In this document: piece by piece, positions 46,472 to 56,747 of the stretch | Numbering within the stretch: the stretch's first letter is position 1 | Layout: each line of letters starts with the position of its first letter | Assembly: GCF_000758525.1 (NCBI RefSeq) | Contig: NZ_CP009241.1 | Location: 1,984,001-2,048,000 of the forward strand | Source of the DNA: Paenibacillus sp. FSL H7-0357 | GTDB taxonomy: Bacteria; Bacillota; Bacilli; Paenibacillales; Paenibacillaceae | DNA length: 64,000 nt | Reading direction: 5' to 3' | The notes under the pieces: model-generated | The model's database searches: none | What the model was told of the DNA's origin: nothing | What the model saw: only the letters and a program-made list of their open reading frames with translations | Program-made: the position numbers and the translations under genes

Positions 46472-47881
46472 ATGAAGTTTGGTAAACGCACTCTGGTTCT
46501 ATCACTGGCATTAACAATGGTCTTCGCTTCACTGGCCGGCTGTTCGGGGAATGGAGAGAAAAACACGGGCAACACTGCCGCCAAAGCCACAGAAAAAGCC
46601 GCGAATGATAAGGGAGGTACGTCCGGCAAGGATATCACGCTTGAACTGTTGTATTGGGGCGATGACGCGCAGAAGAAGCTGGTGGAAGAGGCTGCAGAGA
46701 AATATACAGCTGACACTGGAGTTAAGATCAATGCGCAAGTGCTGCCGGCGGACGGAACCTTTGATACTTTCATTCAGACCCGCCTAGCCTCCGATCAATT
46801 GCCGGATATCAGCTACATGGGCGAGGGGGATATTCAGAAGTACAATGAAATGGGCATTCTCGAAGACATTAGTGATTTGCTTGCTGATGGTTCAATACCG
46901 GAGAAATTGGCAGCGATTACAATCCATTCTCCGGAGCAAAAAGTTATCGGTGTCGGCCTCTCCAACCAACTGGAGCTGCTGTACTACAGTAAAGCAAAGT
47001 TCGATGCTGCGGGCATCGCCTATCCGCCATCCAAGGTTGAGGATGCCTGGGATTGGGACACCTTCGTGAGCAATGCCAAGAAGCTGACCACTGATACCAA
47101 AGGCAAAACGGCCGCAGATGAGGGGTTCAACGCTTCATTGACAGAGAATTACGGCATCGGGTTTACCGCGGGACGTGAGTTCCATCACTTCTGGGCAGCC
47201 AATGCGAACGGAGGCGGTATTGTATCCCCGGACGGCAAGGAGTTTCTGTGGGATTCGCCCAAATCGGTTGAGGGTATCCAGAAGCTGGCCGATCTTATCA
47301 ACAAGGACAAGGTAGCCTCGCCCTTCAATTATTCATGGACTACCGGCGCCGGTTCGGTCATTGATGCGCTGAGCGGCGGCTATGCGATGGCGGTCAGCGG
47401 CTCGTGGGATTTGGCTAACATCAAAGGCAATGATGATATCGGTGTCGGCGTGTTGCCAAAGATGGAACAAGCCGTAACGATGAACGCAGGTGCTCCACTG
47501 GTAGTTTACAATACGTCCAAGCATATTGAGGAAGCTAAGAAATTCTACGCTTACATGGTTAACCCGGAGAATGCCCTGGATCTGCTCAAGAGCGGAGCAT
47601 GGCTGCCTAACCAAGCCGACTGGTACACCGACCCTGCCCTCATTGAGAAGTGGACTGCCGATCTTCCGGCAAGTGCCAAAGAAACGATTCTCAGTTATTC
47701 CACAACCAAGGATTCCATTGCACAGTGGCCTGCTTATTATGTTCCGGCCTATCTTAAGATGAATACAGAATACGAGAAATCCATCGACAAGGCGCTGACC
47801 GGTCAGAAGAGTGTCAAGGACATCTACGATGAGATTATGCCAACGATTAAGAAACTGTGGGAAAGCGGAAAAGTTTCGTAA
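46472..47881 (+). CDS. ABC sugar-binding lipoprotein, family 1
   Basis: The 469-residue lipoprotein has a signal with lipobox SLAGC near residue 24, a Lys/Asn/Thr-rich spacer, then a family 1 extracellular solute-binding domain from about residue 50 (DITLELLYWGDDAQKK). It would bind an oligosaccharide outside the membrane. The start follows AAGGGAGGC. The two permease genes follow at 34 and 0 bp, giving one operon. No ATPase gene is present; such importers in Firmicutes normally share the MsmX/MsiK-type ATPase encoded elsewhere. Confidence 0.93.
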   Translation: MKFGKRTLVLSLALTMVFASLAGCSGNGEKNTGNTAAKATEKAANDKGGTSGKDITLELLYWGDDAQKKLVEEAAEKYTADTGVKINAQVLPADGTFDTFIQTRLASDQLPDISYMGEGDIQKYNEMGILEDISDLLADGSIPEKLAAITIHSPEQKVIGVGLSNQLELLYYSKAKFDAAGIAYPPSKVEDAWDWDTFVSNAKKLTTDTKGKTAADEGFNASLTENYGIGFTAGREFHHFWAANANGGGIVSPDGKEFLWDSPKSVEGIQKLADLINKDKVASPFNYSWTTGAGSVIDALSGGYAMAVSGSWDLANIKGNDDIGVGVLPKMEQAVTMNAGAPLVVYNTSKHIEEAKKFYAYMVNPENALDLLKSGAWLPNQADWYTDPALIEKWTADLPASAKETILSYSTTKDSIAQWPAYYVPAYLKMNTEYEKSIDKALTGQKSVKDIYDEIMPTIKKLWESGKVS

Positions 47882-47915
47882 TTAAAGCTTATTTTCAAAG
47901 AGAGGGCTATGGCTT

Positions 47916-48893
47916 ATGAATCCAGAGAGCAAGACCGGTACGGCACCCAACTATGTTAAAAAGCCTGCCAAAGGCGCCACCAAGGAAGCGGTAGCCGGAT
48001 ATTTATTTGCAGCACCCGCGATTATCGGCTTTTTGGTGCTGACCCTGTATCCGATGTTAGCCAGCTTGTTCTACAGCTTTCACAAAATCACGGTGATGAG
48101 CGGCGGGCAGGTGATGGAATGGATCGGGCTGGACAACTTCAGATATATTTTCAGCAATCCAAGCTCCGAGTTCAAAAAATCGATCACGGTCACCCTGATT
48201 TACGCTTTTATCAACGTAGCGCTTGTTATTGCCTTCTGTCTGTTGGTCGCGCTCTTGCTGAACCGCAAGTTTCTCGGCAGAAATATGCTGCGGGCGGTCT
48301 TCTTCCTGCCCTCAGTCATTCCGATGCTGGCGACCACGATTGTCTGGCAGATGCTGCTGCAGAATCAGGCCAAGGGCGGTTTGGTCAACTGGCTGCTGCT
48401 GCAGCTGGGTATAGCGCCTTTAGACTTCCTGACAGACCCTGTGCGGATCTTCGAGACGTTGTTTATTATGAGCTTGTGGACATGCGGGGGCACGATTGTT
48501 GTCTTCATTGCTACCTTGCAGGACGTTCCCGGTGAACTGCTGGAGGCGATCGAGATGGACGGGGGCAATGCCTGGCACAAGTTCCAGAAGGTCACCTACC
48601 CGACGATCAAGCCAGTACTCTTTTTCCAATTGATTATGTGCATGATGACCTCTATCCAGATTTATACCCAGAGTGTGGTGTTGTCCAGAAACGGTGCACC
48701 GGACCGGATGACTTATTTCATCAACGTTATGATTTATGATCATTCCTTTGTGCAGGTGGGGATGCGCGGGCTGGCGTCTGCCGAGGCTTGGGTCGTCTTC
48801 CTGATCACATTGGTCATTACGGTTATTTTGTTCTATTTCCAGGGCGCGCTCAAGAAGGATGATTCGATGGGCAAAAGAAAGAGGGTGAGATAA
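47916..48893 (+). CDS. ABC sugar permease, MalF/MsmF type
   Basis: The 325-residue protein has six hydrophobic segments and the permease coupling motif (EAIEMDGGNAWHKFQKVTYP, about residues 210-230). It forms half of the sugar channel together with the next gene. It overlaps the next start codon by one base (TAATG). Confidence 0.93.
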   Translation: MNPESKTGTAPNYVKKPAKGATKEAVAGYLFAAPAIIGFLVLTLYPMLASLFYSFHKITVMSGGQVMEWIGLDNFRYIFSNPSSEFKKSITVTLIYAFINVALVIAFCLLVALLLNRKFLGRNMLRAVFFLPSVIPMLATTIVWQMLLQNQAKGGLVNWLLLQLGIAPLDFLTDPVRIFETLFIMSLWTCGGTIVVFIATLQDVPGELLEAIEMDGGNAWHKFQKVTYPTIKPVLFFQLIMCMMTSIQIYTQSVVLSRNGAPDRMTYFINVMIYDHSFVQVGMRGLASAEAWVVFLITLVITVILFYFQGALKKDDSMGKRKRVR

Positions 48894-49771
48894 TGGCTGT
48901 ATCTGCGACTGTAAAATATTCAAGTCTTAAGAGAGCAAAGAACAAAACAAAAGCGGTGAACGTCATACTCATCCTACTCTCTTGCCTGCTCGCTTTGGTA
49001 TTTGCCTTTCCGCTTTATTGGCTGCTGCGCGGCGCATTCGTTAACCATTCAGAGATTCTGGCGCGCCCGCCAGTATTTATCCCCAGTGAGCCGGGCTTTG
49101 ATAATTTCCGGCTGGGGCTTGAGCGCATCCAGTTTCTGCGGCAGCTCTGGAACTCAGTCTCAATTGTGGTGCCTTATGTAATCGGAACAGTGCTGACCAC
49201 GAGTTTTGCCGGTTATGCTTTTGCCAAGCTGCGGTTCCCGCTGCGCGGGATGTGGTTCGTGCTCGTAATCAGCACCATGATGCTGCCAAGCGCTGTAACC
49301 CTGCTGCCGCAATATTCCCTGTATACCTCCTTGGGACTGGCCGGCAAGCCAGCACTTATTATTCCCGCATTTTTCTGCGCAGGCGGCAATGCATACTTTG
49401 TCTTTTTGCTCCGGCAATTTTTCACGACCATTCCGCTTGAACTCAGTGAAGCGGCTAAGATTGACGGTGCGGGTTATTTCCGCATTTACTCCCGCATCAT
49501 GCTGCCGCTCATTCGTCCGGCAATGATTGTTGTGGCCCTGTTCAGCTTCATCAACTGCTGGAATGAATTTTTCTATACGATGATTTATTTGAAGACAGAA
49601 GCGGATTATACACTGCCAATGGGTTTGTATATTGTGAACGGAATGCGCATTCCGAACTATGAACAGGTTATGGCGCTCGCTCTGATCGTTACGGCTCCCT
49701 GCCTGGTGTTCTTCCTGATTGGCAACAAATATTTTGTGGAAGGTATTGCGTTGACAGGAATCAAGGGATAA
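48893..49771 (+). CDS. ABC sugar permease, MalG/MsmG type
   Basis: The 292-residue partner permease has six membrane segments and the coupling motif (EAAKIDGAGYFRIYSRIMLP, about residues 184-203). Its ATG overlaps the previous stop. The C-terminus ends in the common GIALTGIKG. It is followed by the giant extracellular enzyme 20 bp downstream. Confidence 0.93.
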   Translation: MAVSATVKYSSLKRAKNKTKAVNVILILLSCLLALVFAFPLYWLLRGAFVNHSEILARPPVFIPSEPGFDNFRLGLERIQFLRQLWNSVSIVVPYVIGTVLTTSFAGYAFAKLRFPLRGMWFVLVISTMMLPSAVTLLPQYSLYTSLGLAGKPALIIPAFFCAGGNAYFVFLLRQFFTTIPLELSEAAKIDGAGYFRIYSRIMLPLIRPAMIVVALFSFINCWNEFFYTMIYLKTEADYTLPMGLYIVNGMRIPNYEQVMALALIVTAPCLVFFLIGNKYFVEGIALTGIKG

Positions 49772-49791
49772 AAAGGAGGAGACAACAAGTT

Positions 49792-52700
49792 ATGAGAAAG
49801 ACTAAGCGGTCAGGGAAGGCTTGTGTGGCAGCGCTTTGCGCTGCCGTAGTCCTAAATGGCGGGATCGTCCCGGCATCGGCGAATTATACGACAGATTTCG
49901 ATCATAAGGGTGTAGGAACCGATTACGGGAAACCGGAGTGGAAAGTGGGTAACATCACTACCCCGGAAGGAATTGATTTCAGCAAAGCTACCGTCGGGGA
50001 AATGATGCAGACGATTGAGGATTTTGACTTTGATGCCTTTAAGAAAGATAATGCCGATCTGCCCTGGCTGGATTCATTGCTCGTGAACGAAGGCGTGATT
50101 CCTGATGATAATGGGAATGATGATGCCAGCGCCAATACATTGTTCAGCAGGGGCAGCGCCCTGTACATGAAGACACAGGACAACTCGAAGCTGGGTTTTG
50201 CCGGGAGTGTGTATTATGCGGATACGTTGAACCAGGATGTTATGTATACGCTCTCTCTTTCGACGGGAGAGGTTACGGAGGATCAGTCTGCCCGGAAAAA
50301 TTATCCCAGCCACGAGAACCAAACCTACCGTAGCGGGGAACTGGAGATTAACCAGCGCAAATTTATTACGAATGATAACAGTGCAGTAACACTGCTGGAA
50401 TTCAAGAATCCCACGGCAAGCGACATCCAGTTGACACTGAAGGTCAAATCTCCGTTTGTATCCAGGGCAGAAGGGGAGGAGTTGATCGGTGACCGGGTAG
50501 CGGCTCCGCTGATGATCGGGAAGTCCGGCCAAAAAGTTGTGAAAGCGATGTCATATGTGGATGTTCATCTTAGCGGAACCGGACTTACTCCTGCCGGGAA
50601 TGAGCTGGTCAGAGAGATTACCGTTCCTGCGGGCGGGACGCTTGACCAGAAGGTGGTTATGGGCTGGCTCGCGGATGAAATTCCCGGCTCCAAGACGCAG
50701 TATGAGGAGTTCAAGTCTGCGCCCGGCAACAATGAGGCCTTTTCCACCCAGGTGAAGGAGTACAACGAGTGGTGGGCGGATAATATCCCGTACATTGATG
50801 TCCCTGATGAAAATGTGAAAAAAGTGCTCTATTACCGTTGGTGGTGTAACCGCTTTAATATCCTGGATGCCAACATTCCCGGCAATGACTGGCAGTTCCC
50901 GATGAATATGGAGGGTGTGCTTGGCTACAACAACGGTATCACGGTCAGCGTGCCGTGGGCGCTGCAGGATCTGAAATGGCTCCGTGATCCGTCCTATGCC
51001 TATGGGACCTGGCTGGCGCAGGGCGAATATTCCGAGAACAAGAATTACAAGAACAACCCCGGGCGGCCCAATATCTGGACCTGGGATATGATGCAGAACA
51101 GCTCGCAGGTAGGCTGGGAAGCATACAAAATCTATGGTGGCGGTTCGGAAATCCTGAAGAAATTCGCTGATTTCTCAGCCAATGACGTGACCGGCACACT
51201 GGCTCATTTCAAGGGCAATGATCCGAATCTCGTCTATTATAACCACGGCCCGATGACTGGAAATGACGGTGACACCGTCTCCATGCACTGGAACGGCAAC
51301 GGCAACAATGCCCGCCTGGACGGCTCTGCGACTACTTATGGCAATGCAGTGGCCACAGCCCAAATGTATAAACAGCTGGGGGATACGGCGAATGAGACCC
51401 GGATGAATGAAACTGCCGGGAAGATTCAGAGTACAATTTTGAACGATATGTGGTTCGACGGTAAGGATTTTGACGGAGACGGCAAAGCGGATACGAACGG
51501 TGAAGGCAGCTTTTTGCATAAAAAGGTTGTCGGTAAAGAGGATGTGTTCAACCCGTGGCGCGATAACAACATGTTCGTCTTCAACTTCGGCGTTGTGCCG
51601 ACAGAAGGACAGGAGGGCTTTCAGGCTAAATATTTGACCCAGCTGACCGATTACGCGGATCCTGATTATTATCCGATCTTTCCGTTCTTCACAGCGGATC
51701 AGAACAGCATTATGAAACGGGTGGAGGATTTCAAGAATGGCAAGACGGATGCCTTCGGCACCGACCAGTTCGCCTGGTGCAACTTCGGCAACTACATTAA
51801 TACTGTCCGTGCTTCCTTGCGCCATTACCCTGTGGACAATATTAACAGTGATACTTACAAGACGTTGTTCGACTGGGGTGCATGGCTGCATACGGTGGAG
51901 ACGGGCAATACGGATCACCTCGATTCCAATGAATTCTTCTGGCTGGAGGACTATTTCTTCGGAACGCCGTGGACAAAGGAGAATCCTCCGAACCCGAGCG
52001 GCAAAATGGTGCGGGCTTGGATTCACCACGATACGCTGGGCATGATGAATTACACCGTACTGGAGGATATGGCAGGTCTTCAGCCGAGAACGGACGACAA
52101 GATCGAGCTGTGGCCGATCAATGTCGCATATGACCATTTTGCGGTAGACAATGTGCGGTATCATGATGCGGATCTGTCGATCGTCTGGCAGGACCCTAAG
52201 GTATATACCGGGGACAAAAAATTGCCTTATCAAGACATTCCGTCCGGCTTCTCGCTGTTCATAAACGGTGAGCTTGTGATGACCACGAATGAAATGTCAC
52301 ATATTATTTATGATACGGCGACTGGCAAGGTGGAAATGCCTAAGGGTGATGTTGCCGGAGCGGTTGGTGACAATTCTAAGACGCAAGTGTTGTTTGAAAA
52401 AGGCAGCGCTACCCCTCTAGCCAAGGCTGATGATACTTCACTGGCAACGAATGCAAAAACGGTGGATATGTTCAACAAGGCAGGCGTTGATATTGTCAAT
52501 GGTGGTGAGAATCTGGCCGCTGCTGCCGGAACGACGATCGAATCGACTTATATCGAGAGCGGTTCAAGTATTAAAAGCTTGGCGGACGGCTCGACGATAG
52601 CTTCTATTGACCACACGTCCAACACAGCTCTGTTCGGCGGTACGCCGAATCCTGCCGATACGGTCACGTTCAATTTTGACGCCACCAAGCCCGTAGACAA

Positions 52701-55700
52701 TGTGAAGGTCTATTTCTACAATAACCGTCTCCTGGATGGCTACGGTACACCGCAGACGTTCGGTGTCGAGTATCTGGAGGCGGACGGCATAACCTGGAAG
52801 CCGGTGAAAGGGCAATTCCGATACCCGGATGTTGTGGCCTCCAACTATAACAATGTGGAGTTCGAGAAGGTTAATACGACAGCGATTCGTGTCAGTGTGA
52901 CCCATGCACTCGAACTTGCAACAGGGATCAAAGAAATTCAAATCTACAATAACGGCCTGACGGTTACGCCAGCAGTAAATCAGGCACCGAAGGTAACGGT
53001 AGATACCCCGGTAAGAGTGCAGCAGGATGAACTGCTGGCTGTGGTTCCCCAAATTTACGATGACGGTCTGCCTGGCGGCAAGCTGACCTATCAATGGGAG
53101 AAAATATCCGGTGATGGCGAGGTCGAAGAGGGTGCGCTCGATCAGGCTGTTTTGAAAGCCACCTTCAAGACTGTAGGTGAATATAAGTATCAGTTGACCG
53201 TCAGTGATGGAGACAAGCAAACGGTCATAGAAGTTCCTGTGTCCGTGTTCATAGCAACGGCTGAACTGGCCGATATGGTTGCGAAATTCGCAGACCGGGA
53301 TTCGGCGCAAGGGAAAATTGTCCGGAATTCCGGCGACTTCACACCGGAATCCTGGCAGCAACTGCAGACCGCATTAACTGCGGCTAAAACATTACTGAGC
53401 AAAGGCAACTACACTCTGGATGAAGTAAAGGCTACTACCGACCAATTGCGTATAGCCGTTAGTACTCTCGGCTACAGAAATGCGGCGCTGCTGGCTGTGC
53501 CGAGCGCTTCATACACCTCGGCCTGGGAGTCGGTGTATGCGGTTAACGACGGATATATTCCGCTTTTCTCTACTGGTTTAGGTGATAATACAATAGAAAC
53601 ACAGTACGGCAACTGGGGCGGATCAGGGGACAATCAATGGCTGCAATATACCTGGAAGCAGAAGGTAAGCCTCTCCGGCAGCTCGATATATTTCTTCGAT
53701 GACGGCGGCGGCGTGCAGGTACCAGCTGATTACAGCCTTGACTATTGGGATGAGGCAGCCGGTAAATTTGTCCCTGTCACCAACCTGAGTGAGAAGGGCA
53801 AGGAGAAGGACAAATTTAACGATGTAACCTTTGATAAGGTGGAAACGGATAAGCTGCGGCTGACGCTGGTTAAACAATCTGCTAGTGTTTTCACGGGAGT
53901 CAAGGAATGGCGCGCGATCTCGGCCAAGCCGGAGGGAGAAACGCCCGATCCGGGCACATTCGGCAAAATTGTAAGCATAGAGCAGGTTGCCGTAAATACG
54001 ACGATAGGGGTAGTTCCTGCACTGCCGTCCAAAGTATTGGTAACTTATGCGAATGGGAATAAGGGCATGGCAGATGTGCAGTGGGAGGATATTCCGCTTA
54101 ACAAGCTTACGATTGCTACAGACTTCATGATTTCCGGCAAGGTTGCCGGAACAGAGCTATCAGCAAGCTGCCGTATATTTGTGAAGTATGACAAGACAAG
54201 ATTGAAGACTGCTATTGATACGGCTGCAGATCCGGCGGTGAATGAAGAGAACTATACCGCTGCGCCGGGGCAGTGGGAGACGCTTCATGCCGCATTGGCA
54301 ACGGCTCAAGCTGTGTACGAGAACGGGGCTTCGACCGAAGGTGACATTAATGCTGCTTATACAGCTTTAAAAGCGGCCTTTGAAGCGCTGCAGCCGGTGG
54401 AAGGCCGCAATGCGCTGATCAGCGGAATCACGATTCCCGGCGGCATTGTCGATCAGGTAGCGAAAGAAATCATCGTGCCGGAGACGACTACGCTGACAGA
54501 ATTGAAGGAAGGGCTGCAAGTTCCGGCAGGCGTAACCTTTGCCGTATATGGAAGTGACGGCATAACCGTTGCAACGGAGCTCCAGACCGGATACAAGGTG
54601 ACCGTAACGGCTGTGGACAAAACGACGAACCGGACGTATACACTGACGTTGGCTTTCGTAACTCCGCCGGTGATCACGACTGGTCTTGAGGCGAAGCTGA
54701 AGGAAGTGCTGGAGCTGGAACAGGGGCTGTATACACCGGACAGCTGGACGGCGCTCCAGAAGGCTGTAGCCGCTGCGGCTGCGCTGCTGGAGAGCGGAAC
54801 GGCTGACCAGGCGGGAATCGACGCCGCGTTAAGCAGGCTTGCGGCGGCGGTTGCCGGTCTGCAGCGGCTTCCGGCGGCAACGCCATCAGCAACGCCGCTG
54901 CCTTCGGCGACACCGACACCTACGCCGGGAAATCCGGCATCCGGGTCCGAGACATATGTTCCGACGCCGAAGCCTTCGCCAAGCGCGGCGCCGACAGCAG
55001 CACCTGCTGCCGTAAGCATAGGCAGCATTGTGCTGCATCCGGTGGCCGGAGCTGACGGAACGGTCAAGACAGTGCTGACAGCCGGGAATATTGAAGCTGC
55101 AGCCAAGGGAATAACAGACGGCAGGTTGACAGTATCCATTAAAGCGGCGGCAGGCGTGAAGCAGCTTTCAGTTGAGCTTCCATTGCAAGCGCTCATGGGA
55201 GCACAAGCTGTGCGCACAGTCAAGATTGAGACTGGAGCGGCGGACATTCTATTGAACGAGAGTTTCCTGAAAGTCTATGCCGACGGGAAGAGTAATAAGC
55301 TTGAGATTTCTGTCAGCGCTATAGATCCGGCAGGCTTACCGCTGCAGGCAAGCGCGCTGCTGGGAGTGAATGTGCTCAGCGATTTCGGACTGAGTGTTGA
55401 CGGGACTGCTGTTCCGGCCTCCGTACTGAAGGCGAAGGGCGTCAAGCTCGCGTTGCCGTACACGTTGAAGCCGGGGGAGAACCCGAACAAGGTAGTGGCC
55501 TATTATCTCAATGATAAGCGCGAGCTGGAAATTGTGAAGAGCGGCAAATACAACGCCGCTGCCGGGAGACTGGAATTCAATCTCAACCGGAGCGGAAGTT
55601 ACGCAATACGCTACTCGAATGTTTCATTTAAGGATATTGCAACTGCAGCCTGGGCAGTGGACAGCATCGAAGCACTCGCGGCCAGAGGAGCTATCCAAGG

Positions 55701-56205
55701 AACAAATGCGGATAACTTTAATCCCTCAGGCAACGTCACCCGTGCAGAGTTCATCAAGATCCTGATGAATGCGTTCGACCTGGTTGATGAGTCAGTCGTA
55801 AGCACATTTACAGATGTGAAGCAGGGTGCCTGGTATGCCGGAGCGGTTGCCAGCGCCCAGAAGCTGGGCATTGTTAAGGGGAAGCCGGACGGCACCTTCG
55901 GACTGAATGAGGAGATTACCCGTGAGGAAATGGCCGTCATGCTGCATCGTCTGACACAGCTTGCAAGCGTTTCGTTGAGCGGTGCGGCGAATGCCGGTGT
56001 CAATGCTAATATCAGTAACAATGCTGCCCCTGTGTCATTTTCTGATCTTGATCAAGTGTCATCCTACGCGGCTGATGCCGTGGAAGACATGAGCAAGAGC
56101 GGAGTGATTGGCGGAATGCCGGACGGCAAGTTTGCCCCGGACAGCCAGGCCACAAGAGCTCAAGCAGCAACAGTTATCTTCAGGCTGCTTGGGCAAGCTC
56201 AATAA
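49792..56205 (+). CDS. Giant SLH-anchored modular glycoside hydrolase-like protein
   Basis: The 2137-residue secreted protein has a signal peptide (to about 31) and a catalytic-looking beta-sandwich plus (alpha/alpha)-barrel region (about 35-880, with RWWCNRFNILDANIPGNDW and NEFFWLEDYFFGTPW). Next come a discoidin-like module (905-1060), an Ig/PKD-like module (1063-1160), a FIVAR-like helix pair (1163-1228), a second discoidin-like module (1230-1380), a group 4 bacterial Ig (1385-1465) and two more FIVAR-like units (about 1467-1530 and 1630-1690). A Thr/Pro linker and three SLH domains (1943-2137) finish it. It should sit on the cell surface and attack a polysaccharide for the importer. The catalytic family is not certain; MGH1-like or related barrels are candidates. 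It starts at the ATG after AAAGGAGGAG. Confidence 0.85.
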   Translation: MRKTKRSGKACVAALCAAVVLNGGIVPASANYTTDFDHKGVGTDYGKPEWKVGNITTPEGIDFSKATVGEMMQTIEDFDFDAFKKDNADLPWLDSLLVNEGVIPDDNGNDDASANTLFSRGSALYMKTQDNSKLGFAGSVYYADTLNQDVMYTLSLSTGEVTEDQSARKNYPSHENQTYRSGELEINQRKFITNDNSAVTLLEFKNPTASDIQLTLKVKSPFVSRAEGEELIGDRVAAPLMIGKSGQKVVKAMSYVDVHLSGTGLTPAGNELVREITVPAGGTLDQKVVMGWLADEIPGSKTQYEEFKSAPGNNEAFSTQVKEYNEWWADNIPYIDVPDENVKKVLYYRWWCNRFNILDANIPGNDWQFPMNMEGVLGYNNGITVSVPWALQDLKWLRDPSYAYGTWLAQGEYSENKNYKNNPGRPNIWTWDMMQNSSQVGWEAYKIYGGGSEILKKFADFSANDVTGTLAHFKGNDPNLVYYNHGPMTGNDGDTVSMHWNGNGNNARLDGSATTYGNAVATAQMYKQLGDTANETRMNETAGKIQSTILNDMWFDGKDFDGDGKADTNGEGSFLHKKVVGKEDVFNPWRDNNMFVFNFGVVPTEGQEGFQAKYLTQLTDYADPDYYPIFPFFTADQNSIMKRVEDFKNGKTDAFGTDQFAWCNFGNYINTVRASLRHYPVDNINSDTYKTLFDWGAWLHTVETGNTDHLDSNEFFWLEDYFFGTPWTKENPPNPSGKMVRAWIHHDTLGMMNYTVLEDMAGLQPRTDDKIELWPINVAYDHFAVDNVRYHDADLSIVWQDPKVYTGDKKLPYQDIPSGFSLFINGELVMTTNEMSHIIYDTATGKVEMPKGDVAGAVGDNSKTQVLFEKGSATPLAKADDTSLATNAKTVDMFNKAGVDIVNGGENLAAAAGTTIESTYIESGSSIKSLADGSTIASIDHTSNTALFGGTPNPADTVTFNFDATKPVDNVKVYFYNNRLLDGYGTPQTFGVEYLEADGITWKPVKGQFRYPDVVASNYNNVEFEKVNTTAIRVSVTHALELATGIKEIQIYNNGLTVTPAVNQAPKVTVDTPVRVQQDELLAVVPQIYDDGLPGGKLTYQWEKISGDGEVEEGALDQAVLKATFKTVGEYKYQLTVSDGDKQTVIEVPVSVFIATAELADMVAKFADRDSAQGKIVRNSGDFTPESWQQLQTALTAAKTLLSKGNYTLDEVKATTDQLRIAVSTLGYRNAALLAVPSASYTSAWESVYAVNDGYIPLFSTGLGDNTIETQYGNWGGSGDNQWLQYTWKQKVSLSGSSIYFFDDGGGVQVPADYSLDYWDEAAGKFVPVTNLSEKGKEKDKFNDVTFDKVETDKLRLTLVKQSASVFTGVKEWRAISAKPEGETPDPGTFGKIVSIEQVAVNTTIGVVPALPSKVLVTYANGNKGMADVQWEDIPLNKLTIATDFMISGKVAGTELSASCRIFVKYDKTRLKTAIDTAADPAVNEENYTAAPGQWETLHAALATAQAVYENGASTEGDINAAYTALKAAFEALQPVEGRNALISGITIPGGIVDQVAKEIIVPETTTLTELKEGLQVPAGVTFAVYGSDGITVATELQTGYKVTVTAVDKTTNRTYTLTLAFVTPPVITTGLEAKLKEVLELEQGLYTPDSWTALQKAVAAAAALLESGTADQAGIDAALSRLAAAVAGLQRLPAATPSATPLPSATPTPTPGNPASGSETYVPTPKPSPSAAPTAAPAAVSIGSIVLHPVAGADGTVKTVLTAGNIEAAAKGITDGRLTVSIKAAAGVKQLSVELPLQALMGAQAVRTVKIETGAADILLNESFLKVYADGKSNKLEISVSAIDPAGLPLQASALLGVNVLSDFGLSVDGTAVPASVLKAKGVKLALPYTLKPGENPNKVVAYYLNDKRELEIVKSGKYNAAAGRLEFNLNRSGSYAIRYSNVSFKDIATAAWAVDSIEALAARGAIQGTNADNFNPSGNVTRAEFIKILMNAFDLVDESVVSTFTDVKQGAWYAGAVASAQKLGIVKGKPDGTFGLNEEITREEMAVMLHRLTQLASVSLSGAANAGVNANISNNAAPVSFSDLDQVSSYAADAVEDMSKSGVIGGMPDGKFAPDSQATRAQAATVIFRLLGQAQ

Positions 56206-56341
56206 CGGGCATAGGGAACCCATAATGCAGTTGCTAGAATACGAGGACTCAAGCGTCCAATGAACTATGAACTAAAACTCGAAGTCGGGTAGTTCCCCCT
56301 ACCCATAATTTATTAAACCAAAGCAGCCAATGACCAAAAAG

Positions 56342-56393
56342 ACAGACCAGGGATTCTCCATTAACGGAAGAATCGCTGGTCTGTTATCTTTTT
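56342..56393. terminator. Terminator after the giant hydrolase gene
   Basis: ACAGACCAG and GATTCT pair with AGAATC and CTGGTCTGT; T-rich tails occur on both strands. The bases 56206-56341 before it hold only a small GGGTAG/CTACCC hairpin. Confidence 0.85.
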
Positions 56394-56471
56394 ATGGTCT
56401 CTTTTTAATAACAGGACTGTCTCGTTTCTCAAAAAATCCACTTATGGGACGGTCCGCTTTAGCCTTTAATA

Positions 56472-56518
56472 TGGTCGAGACGACAGGATTTGAACCTGCT
56501 GCCTCTTACTCCCGAAGT
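56472..56518 (-). pseudogene. tRNA-Pro 3-prime remnant
   Basis: On the minus strand the bases end with a T-arm GGTTCAAATCC, an acceptor strand TGTCGTCTCGA and CCA. Before them is an anticodon-arm-like CTTCGGGAGTAAG with a GGG triplet. This matches the last half of a tRNA-Pro, but the D-arm and 5-prime acceptor strand are missing. Such 3-prime pieces are often left by integrative elements that use tRNA genes as attachment sites. Bases 56519-56747 show only the antitoxin promoter. Confidence 0.6.
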
Positions 56519-56718
56519 ATGGGGCGGGGGTCTTTTGGTGTGTTATGGGGTCTTGTATAGTGTTAACCAGAGTAAATATAAAGCTTATATTGCTGCTGAG
56601 AACTAAGATGTGTTATTCAGTATTATCGGCGTTACTACATAATTACTACATGTACTACATTGGGATTATCAGTCTTTTGCTATATCATGACGTTGTATCC
56701 GTGTATCCGAATTCAGGG

Positions 56719-56738
56719 TATAATATTGAACAAAGGAG
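56719..56738 (+). promoter_or_regulatory. -10 box and ribosome site of the antitoxin
   Basis: TATAAT at 56719-56724 is followed by AAAGGAG at 56732-56738. A TTGTAT at 56693 is a possible -35 box, but the 20-bp spacer is long. Confidence 0.5.
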
Positions 56739-56747
56739 TTGATGAGC

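Noticed and set aside
51175..52233. 352-residue minus-strand reading frame inside the giant hydrolase
   Set aside because: It is antisense to a conserved domain, without ribosome site or recognisable motif.
56330..56560. 76-residue ORF across the terminator and tRNA remnant
   Set aside because: It is made of a terminator hairpin and tRNA sequence and has no ribosome site.
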